Shown in pieces: positions 59,564-64,000 of a stretch of 64,000 nucleotides of DNA. The first letter of the stretch is position 1, and each line of letters begins with the position of its first letter. This stretch comes from Promicromonospora thailandica. GTDB lineage: Bacteria; Actinomycetota; Actinomycetes; Actinomycetales; Cellulomonadaceae. The stretch is taken from assembly GCF_024171955.1 (NCBI RefSeq), contig NZ_JAMTCS010000017.1, forward strand, positions 1 to 64,000. Reading direction: 5' to 3'. Position numbers and translations under genes: made by a program. Under the pieces are notes generated by a model that was not told the DNA's origin, did not search any database, and saw only the letters and a program-made list of their open reading frames with translations.

Positions 59564-60694
59564 GTGTCCGAACTCGCACTGGGTATAGATGAAGCGGCGG
59601 TCGACGCCTGGGTCGTCGCTCTCGACGTGGGCGGCAGCGGCTCGCGCCTGGTCGCTGAATTCGGCAACTCCGTGAACCCCGAGCGCATCAGCCTGAACGG
59701 CCGCGCCGTCAAGGTGAACCACCGGGGCAGCGACGCCCCCGCGGTCGTCGCCTCCCTGTGCCAGTCGTTCAACGCGTGGGCCGCCCGCATGGGTGTGCAC
59801 GGCATGAGCGACGGCAGCACCGCGCCCGTCGCGTCCGCGGCGGTCGGCATCACGGGCCTGACCTCGCTCGTCGAGAAGCCGGTCGAGGTGCACGACATCC
59901 TCGCCCGCGAGCTGCGCACCAACCGCACCGCCGTCGCGGGCGACGCCCTGACCGCCCACCTCGGCGCGCTGCGCGGCCGCGCGGGCGCCGTCCTCTCCGT
60001 GGGTACGGGCGCCGTGGCCTTCGGCTACGACGGCGCGAGCCGCTGGCGCCGCGCCGACGGCTGGGGCCACCTGCTGGGCGACCTCGGCGCCGGTGTCTGG
60101 GTGGGCGGCGAGGCCCTGCGGGCCGCCGGCCGCTACCACGACGGTGCGAGCCGCGGCGGCTCCAAGCGCCTGCTGGACGCCGCCGTCGCCAAGTTCGGCC
60201 TCATCGAGAGCTGGCCCAACCAGTTCTACAAGAACACCCAGCGCGCCCGGCAGCTCGCCTCGATGGCCCCCGAGGTCATCATCGCGGCGGCCGAGGGCGA
60301 CGCCGTCTCCATCCGCATCCTGGAGGAGGCGGGCCGGCACCTCGCCGACACGCTGTCCAGCGCGCTCGGCCGCGGCATCCCGCCGCTGGCCTCCACGACC
60401 GGCCGCCTGGTGCAGGAGGAGTCGCCGCTGACGGTGTCGCTCACCAAGCACCTCTCGGAGGACCGGCCCGAGGTCTCGCTCGTGCCGAGCGGCGGCACGC
60501 CGCTCGACGGCGCGCTGCACCTGGCGCGCAAGCTGCGCGACACGCCGCAGTCGGTGGCCGGTTTCCGCCCGTGGCTGACCGTCCGTGTCGACGGCCACCA
60601 CACCAGCGGTGAGGCCGCCGAGGACACGAACGCCAACGAGATCCTCACCGCCGAGCTGTCCGCCACCGAGCTCCCGGGTGACGACTTCCAGTGA
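59564..60694 (+). CDS. BadF/BadG-family kinase, likely amino-sugar (GlcNAc/MurNAc) kinase
   Basis: 376 residues from GTG 59564. The ASKHA fold is plain: phosphate-1 VVALDVGGSGSRLV near residue 15, AAVGITGL, VLSVGTGAVAFGYDG and the conserved GWGHLLGDLGAGVWVGGEALRAA, typical of N-acetylglucosamine kinases. Substrate GlcNAc or MurNAc is inferred from neighbours, since MurQ needs a phosphorylated MurNAc. It lies on the opposite strand from the importer operon and 104 bp from the SIS regulator gene. Confidence 0.85.
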   Translation: MSELALGIDEAAVDAWVVALDVGGSGSRLVAEFGNSVNPERISLNGRAVKVNHRGSDAPAVVASLCQSFNAWAARMGVHGMSDGSTAPVASAAVGITGLTSLVEKPVEVHDILARELRTNRTAVAGDALTAHLGALRGRAGAVLSVGTGAVAFGYDGASRWRRADGWGHLLGDLGAGVWVGGEALRAAGRYHDGASRGGSKRLLDAAVAKFGLIESWPNQFYKNTQRARQLASMAPEVIIAAAEGDAVSIRILEEAGRHLADTLSSALGRGIPPLASTTGRLVQEESPLTVSLTKHLSEDRPEVSLVPSGGTPLDGALHLARKLRDTPQSVAGFRPWLTVRVDGHHTSGEAAEDTNANEILTAELSATELPGDDFQ

Positions 60695-60798
60695 CCGGCG
60701 GGCGGCCGATTCGTTCCTTCACACCCCGTTGTGCCCGAATCCCCGGTACGGGTGTATGTTCCGAGCCCTAGGCCTACCACCCGAACCCGGGAGATGCG

Positions 60799-61704
60799 AT
60801 GACAGGTGACGTTCTCGTCCGACTCCGGCGCGCACTGCCGACGCTGCGACCCGCGGAGGCCAGAGTCGCGCAGACGGTCCTCGACGACCCGAACACGGTC
60901 GTGGCGTCGACCATCACCGAGCTCGCCGGGCACGCGGACACGTCGCAGGCGACCGTGGTCCGGTTCTGTCGCGCCGTCGGCTACGCCGGCTACCCCGAGT
61001 TCCGCATCGACCTGGCGCAGGCGACCAGCCGCCGCGAGGTCGAGATGGAGCGCTCCGGCATCGCCGAGGGCGAGATCAACCAGACCGACGACATCGAGGC
61101 CGTCGTCTCCAAGATCGCGTTCCACGAGGCGCGGACCATCGAGGAGACGGCCCGCATGATCGACACGGACGCGATCGAGCGGGTGGCCACCGCGATCTCG
61201 GAGGCCAAGCGCGTCGACGTGTACGGCGTGGGCTCCTCGAACCTCGCGGCGTCCGACCTGGCGATGAAGCTGCAGCGCATCGGCGTCTTCGTGTTCAGCT
61301 CGCCCGACCCGCACCAGCAGCTCGCCTCGTCGGCGCTGCTCGAGCCGGGCCACGTCGCCATCGGCGTGTCGCACTCGGGCCAGACGCGCGAGACCAACCA
61401 GGCCCTGGAGATCGCGCGCAAGCGCGGCGCCCTCACCGCGGCCATCACGAACTTCCCGGACGCCGCCATCGGCATGGTGTCCGACGTCGTCCTGGCCACC
61501 ACCGCGCGCGAGACCAAGTTCCGCGTGGGCGCCATGTCGAGCCGCATCGCGCAGCTCACCGTGGTCGACTACCTGTTCGTCCGCGTCGCGCAGCGCACGT
61601 ACGAGCGCTCCTCGGCCGCGATCCGCGCCACCTACGAGGCCGTGCGCGACCCCCAGCTCCACCAGGTCAGCAGCACCAAGATGGAGCGGCCCACGGCCGT
61701 CTGA
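60799..61704 (+). CDS. RpiR/MurR-family regulator with SIS domain
   Basis: 301 residues. HTH_6 domain at the N-terminus (TLRPAEARVAQTVLDDPNTVVASTITELAGHADTSQATVVRFCRAVGYAGYPEFRIDL) and a SIS domain (RVDVYGVGSSNLAASDLAMKLQRIG and AIGVSHSGQTRETNQALE) that binds a sugar phosphate. MurR and similar proteins control murQ and MurNAc uptake in other bacteria. Encoded after the kinase on the same strand; a good candidate regulator for the whole locus. Confidence 0.9.
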   Translation: MTGDVLVRLRRALPTLRPAEARVAQTVLDDPNTVVASTITELAGHADTSQATVVRFCRAVGYAGYPEFRIDLAQATSRREVEMERSGIAEGEINQTDDIEAVVSKIAFHEARTIEETARMIDTDAIERVATAISEAKRVDVYGVGSSNLAASDLAMKLQRIGVFVFSSPDPHQQLASSALLEPGHVAIGVSHSGQTRETNQALEIARKRGALTAAITNFPDAAIGMVSDVVLATTARETKFRVGAMSSRIAQLTVVDYLFVRVAQRTYERSSAAIRATYEAVRDPQLHQVSSTKMERPTAV

Positions 61705-61720
61705 GCTCGGCACCCGTGCC

Positions 61721-61754
61721 GAAGCCCCTGCCCGGATCTCCGGGCAGGGGCTTC
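61721..61754. terminator. Bidirectional terminator between regulator and cimA
   Basis: Perfect 15-bp stem GAAGCCCCTGCCCGG with its complement around ATCT, between convergent genes; T-tracts are weak on both sides. Confidence 0.75.
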
Positions 61755-61763
61755 GTCGTGGTG

Positions 61764-63395
61764 CTATGCGCGGGGTTCGACGCCCGACTTCAGGAGGCCG
61801 AACACGTACGCCTCCGTGACCGCCTCCCACGCCGCCTCGACGAGGTTCGGGCCGACGCCGACCGTGGACCACGACCGCTCGCCGTCGCTGGTGTCGATCA
61901 GCACGCGCGTGATCGCGTCTGTACCGAGCTCGGTGTCCAGGATCCGTACCTTGAAGTCGATCAGCTCGAACCGGGCCAGCTCGGGGTAGACCCGCGACAG
62001 CGCGCTGCGCAGCGCCTGGTCCAGCGCGTTGACGGGGCCGTTGCCCTCGCCGGTGGACACGATGCGCTCGCCGCCCGCCCGGAGCTTGACGGTCGCCTCG
62101 GCCACGGCGGCGGCGTCCGGCGCGTGGACCGACGGCGGGGCGGCGCCCGCCGGGACCGTCTCGATGATCGTGCGCCACGACTCGACCGCGAAGTACTCGG
62201 GCCGCTGCCCCAGCTCGGAGCGCAGCAGCAGCTCGAACGACGCGTCGGCGGCCTCGTAGGTGTAGCCGGCCGCCTCGTCGTCCTTCACCCGGTTGGTGAC
62301 CCGCGAGAGCAGCTCGCCCTGGCCCGCGAGGTCGAAGCCCAGCTCGCGGCCCTTGAGCTCCACCGACGCGCGGCCCGCCATGTCGGAGACCAGCATGCGC
62401 ATGTCGTTGCCCACGAGGGTCGGGTCGGTGTGCTGGTACATGTCCGGGTCCACGCGGATGGCGCTGGCGTGCAGGCCGCCCTTGTGCGCGAAGGCGCTGG
62501 CACCCACGTACGGCTGCCGCGCGAACGGCGAGATGTTGGTGATCTCGCTGATGGCGTGCGCGATCCGGGTGGCCTCCCGCAGTCCGTCGTCGGCCAGGAG
62601 CGTCATGCCGGACTTGAGCTCCAGGTTGGCGACCACGGTGACGAGGTCGGCGTTGCCGGTGCGCTCCCCGTAGCCGTTGACGGTGCCCTGCACGTGCGTC
62701 GCGCCCGCCTCGACGGCGGCCAGCGAGTTCGCGACGGCACAGCCGCTGTCGTTGTGCGCGTGCACGCCCAGCAGCCGGTCCGGCCCGATGCCGGTCGTGT
62801 CGCGCAGCTCGCGCACGATCTCGCCCACCCACGTGGGCAGCATGCCGCCGTTGGTGTCGCAGAGCGTGACCACCTCGGCGCCCGCCTCGAACGCGGTCAC
62901 GACGGCGCTGGTCGCGTAGTCCCGGTCGTACCGGTAGCCGTCGAAGAAGTGCTCGGCGTCCAGCACCACGCGGCGCCCCTCGGCCACGAGGAACGCGACG
63001 GTGTCGCCGATCATGGCGAGGTTCTCGGCGCGCGTCGTGCGCAGCGCGCGCTCCACGTGCCGCACGTCCGACTTGGCCACGAGCGTGACGACGGGGGTGG
63101 CCGCGTCCAGGAGCGCGCGCACCTGCGGGTCGTCACCCGCCCGTACGCCCGCCCGGCGCGTGGCGCCGAACGCGGCGAGCACCGCGTTCTTCAGGGTCAG
63201 CTCGGCGGCGGCCCGGGCGAAGAAGTCGGTGTCCTTGGGGACCGCGCCCGGCCAGCCGCCCTCGATGTAGCCGACGCCGAGCTCGTCGAGCAGCGCCGCG
63301 ATGGCGAGCTTGTCGGAGACGGAGAGGCTCATGCCCTCCTGCTGCGCGCCGTCGCGCAGCGTCGTGTCGTACACCTGGAACGGGGCGGTGGTCAT
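61764..63395 (-). CDS. cimA: Citramalate synthase
   Basis: 543 residues from ATG 63395 with GGGAG upstream. Starts with VYDTTLRDGAQQEGMSLS, catalytic Asp/Glu in the DRE-TIM fold; HAHNDSGCAVAN binds metal, TVNGYGERTGNADL continues the barrel and the C-terminal LeuA dimer-like domain carries regulation. It condenses pyruvate with acetyl-CoA to citramalate for isoleucine synthesis through LeuCD and LeuB. An Ile-rich leader peptide and attenuator hairpins lie just upstream, so its expression is likely controlled by isoleucyl-tRNA supply. Confidence 0.9.
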   Translation of the reverse strand: MTTAPFQVYDTTLRDGAQQEGMSLSVSDKLAIAALLDELGVGYIEGGWPGAVPKDTDFFARAAAELTLKNAVLAAFGATRRAGVRAGDDPQVRALLDAATPVVTLVAKSDVRHVERALRTTRAENLAMIGDTVAFLVAEGRRVVLDAEHFFDGYRYDRDYATSAVVTAFEAGAEVVTLCDTNGGMLPTWVGEIVRELRDTTGIGPDRLLGVHAHNDSGCAVANSLAAVEAGATHVQGTVNGYGERTGNADLVTVVANLELKSGMTLLADDGLREATRIAHAISEITNISPFARQPYVGASAFAHKGGLHASAIRVDPDMYQHTDPTLVGNDMRMLVSDMAGRASVELKGRELGFDLAGQGELLSRVTNRVKDDEAAGYTYEAADASFELLLRSELGQRPEYFAVESWRTIIETVPAGAAPPSVHAPDAAAVAEATVKLRAGGERIVSTGEGNGPVNALDQALRSALSRVYPELARFELIDFKVRILDTELGTDAITRVLIDTSDGERSWSTVGVGPNLVEAAWEAVTEAYVFGLLKSGVEPRA

Positions 63396-63454
63396 CGAGG
63401 CTCCCAACGATGATGTGTCTGGTGACCCGGTCGGAGCCGGGCCGTCCGGCCAAC

Positions 63455-63483
63455 AAAAAAGACCCTCCAGGGTGTGGAAGGTC
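63455..63483 (-). terminator. Attenuator terminator before cimA
   Basis: On the minus strand a 9-bp stem (GACCTTCCA with TGGAGGGTC) around a 5-nt loop is followed directly by TTTTTTG, 60 bp upstream of the cimA start. This is a strong factor-independent terminator located in the untranslated leader, and a second 10-bp perfect hairpin (63485-63515) lies between it and the leader peptide's last codon. Premature termination in the leader is therefore likely. Confidence 0.75.
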
Positions 63484-63514
63484 TGCGCGTCCGGTGCGGT
63501 TCTCGCCGGACGCG

Positions 63515-63580
63515 CTACGAAATGATGATCACCTGTCGCAGGGTGGAGCTCAGGGTGAGGCACTCGGTCATGCGGGTCAT
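63515..63580 (-). CDS. Candidate isoleucine leader peptide of cimA
   Basis: 21 codons (MTRMTECLTLSSTLRQVIIIS) then TAG. The terminal V-I-I-I-S stretch is immediately before the hairpin 63485-63515, whose first base pair overlaps the stop codon. Runs of the regulated end-product amino acid directly before an attenuator are the hallmark of ribosome-stalling leaders such as ilv and leu leaders. No clear ribosome site is seen, so it may be leaderless or start at the second Met (18 codons). Found on the cimA strand, 185 bp before its start. Confidence 0.6.
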   Translation of the reverse strand: MTRMTECLTLSSTLRQVIIIS

Positions 63581-63732
63581 GGTGCCACAGCCCGGCGGCC
63601 CGCGGAAGTCGTGACCACCCTCTGAAGCGCGCGGACCCCGTGCGCCGCGGCCGAGGCATCGACGCGGTCGAGCCAGCGCACCTCGGCCTCGGCGACGAAG
63701 ACTCACGACTGGAGCGCGAGGGGTGCCCTCGG

Positions 63733-64000
63733 TCAGGCCGTCGGCCGCAGGCTCGCGGCGACCAGGTCGAGCAGGTGGGCGGTGCGGTCCGGCGTAGCCT
63801 CGGCGCCGGTGACCATGAGCGCCCCCACCAGCAGGGTCGTGACGTCGCCGGGGTCGACGTCACCGCGCAGCACGCCCGCACGGGCACCGGCCGTGAGGAT
63901 GGACCCGAGCGCCGTGGTGACCCGCTCGCGGGTGACGGACCGGTTGATGCGGCCGCTGGCCCAGCCGGCGCGCAACGTGTCGAGCATCCCGCGCTTGGTC
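63733..64000 (-). CDS. TetR-family regulator, C-terminal part only
   Basis: The frame continues past the right edge; only the last 88 residues are visible. The pattern TLRAGWASGRINRSVTRERVTTALGSILTAG, then DPGDVTTLLVGALMVTGAEATPDRTAHLLDLVAASLRP is typical of the ligand-binding C-terminus of TetR regulators of the SbtR type. The DNA-binding domain is outside the window. The 63581-63732 stretch before it contains only the leader's upstream sequence. Confidence 0.65.
   Translation of the reverse strand, partial: TKRGMLDTLRAGWASGRINRSVTRERVTTALGSILTAGARAGVLRGDVDPGDVTTLLVGALMVTGAEATPDRTAHLLDLVAASLRPTA

Noticed and set aside
63515-63706. Longer 63-residue version of the cimA leader frame
   Set aside because: The extra N-terminal part is Arg/Gly-rich without codon bias of a real gene; the 21-codon version ending in Val-Ile-Ile-Ile-Ser is enough for attenuation.

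Overview
The window reads as high-GC actinobacterial chromosome. Signs are almost exclusive G/C third positions, many GTG starts, ATGA/GTGA gene overlaps, an NdgR-type IclR regulator divergent from leuCD, a citramalate synthase, a DUF3516 helicase and secreted AA10 chitin/cellulose oxidases. My best guess is Micrococcales, in the Promicromonosporaceae/Cellulomonadaceae neighbourhood. That placement is inference from gene content, not a database match.

Positions 1 to about 17.75 kb look like a chromosomal island or integrative element. The left end is outside the window. Its backbone is at the right: a hypothetical protein preceded by GTGTGCG-type repeats, a ParB-like protein, an XRE regulator/ImmA metallopeptidase pair, a small YjzC-like protein, an excisionase-like HTH protein and a tyrosine integrase next to the chromosomal lpdA gene. 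The cargo to the left holds a partial hypothetical gene, two hydrolases (Nudix, HAD), a small toxin-antitoxin-like pair, and two acetyltransferases overlapping an FxLD-type methyltransferase. It continues with a radical SAM/CYTH pair, an overlapping operon of XRE regulator, isochorismatase-fold hydrolase and FAD oxidoreductase, a further acetyltransferase and a DUF4291 protein. No biosynthetic precursor peptide was found, so the chemistry of this cargo is open.

From 17.8 to 32.9 kb is core chromosome: lpdA, rnhA, one IS110-family insertion with a candidate structured RNA upstream of its transposase, an LLM monooxygenase, leuDC with divergent ndgR, a PH-domain membrane protein, a tRNA-Gln/tRNA-Glu/tRNA-Glu cluster, a HAD phosphatase, a CPBP protease, gltX, a Nudix protein and an FAH-family enzyme.

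From 33 to 53 kb the content is a mix of housekeeping and accessory metabolism. It includes a methyltransferase, two acyltransferase-like membrane proteins, PhzF, an aldo/keto reductase, two tandem AA10 lytic polysaccharide monooxygenases with matching promoters, two APH-like phosphotransferases with a P-loop kinase, a CGNR regulator divergent from an EamA transporter, a Ski2-like helicase, an SGNH lipase/esterase, TauE, YbaK, YccF and YggS proteins.

From 52.3 to 61.7 kb lies a peptidoglycan amino-sugar recycling locus: an ABC importer (binding protein and two permeases), a GH3 NagZ-like glucosaminidase and MurQ in one operon, then a lipoate ligase, a BadF-type amino-sugar kinase and an RpiR/MurR-like SIS regulator. 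The window closes with cimA preceded by what looks like an isoleucine attenuator (leader peptide ending Val-Ile-Ile-Ile-Ser, then hairpins and a T-tract), and a partial TetR regulator.

Three or four intergenic gaps hold unexplained inverted-repeat arrays. The richest (about 33.0-33.46 kb) has fifteen exact copies of a nonamer around AGATCT in both orientations. The cimA attenuator, the IS110 RNA candidate and these repeat arrays are the observations I would check first.
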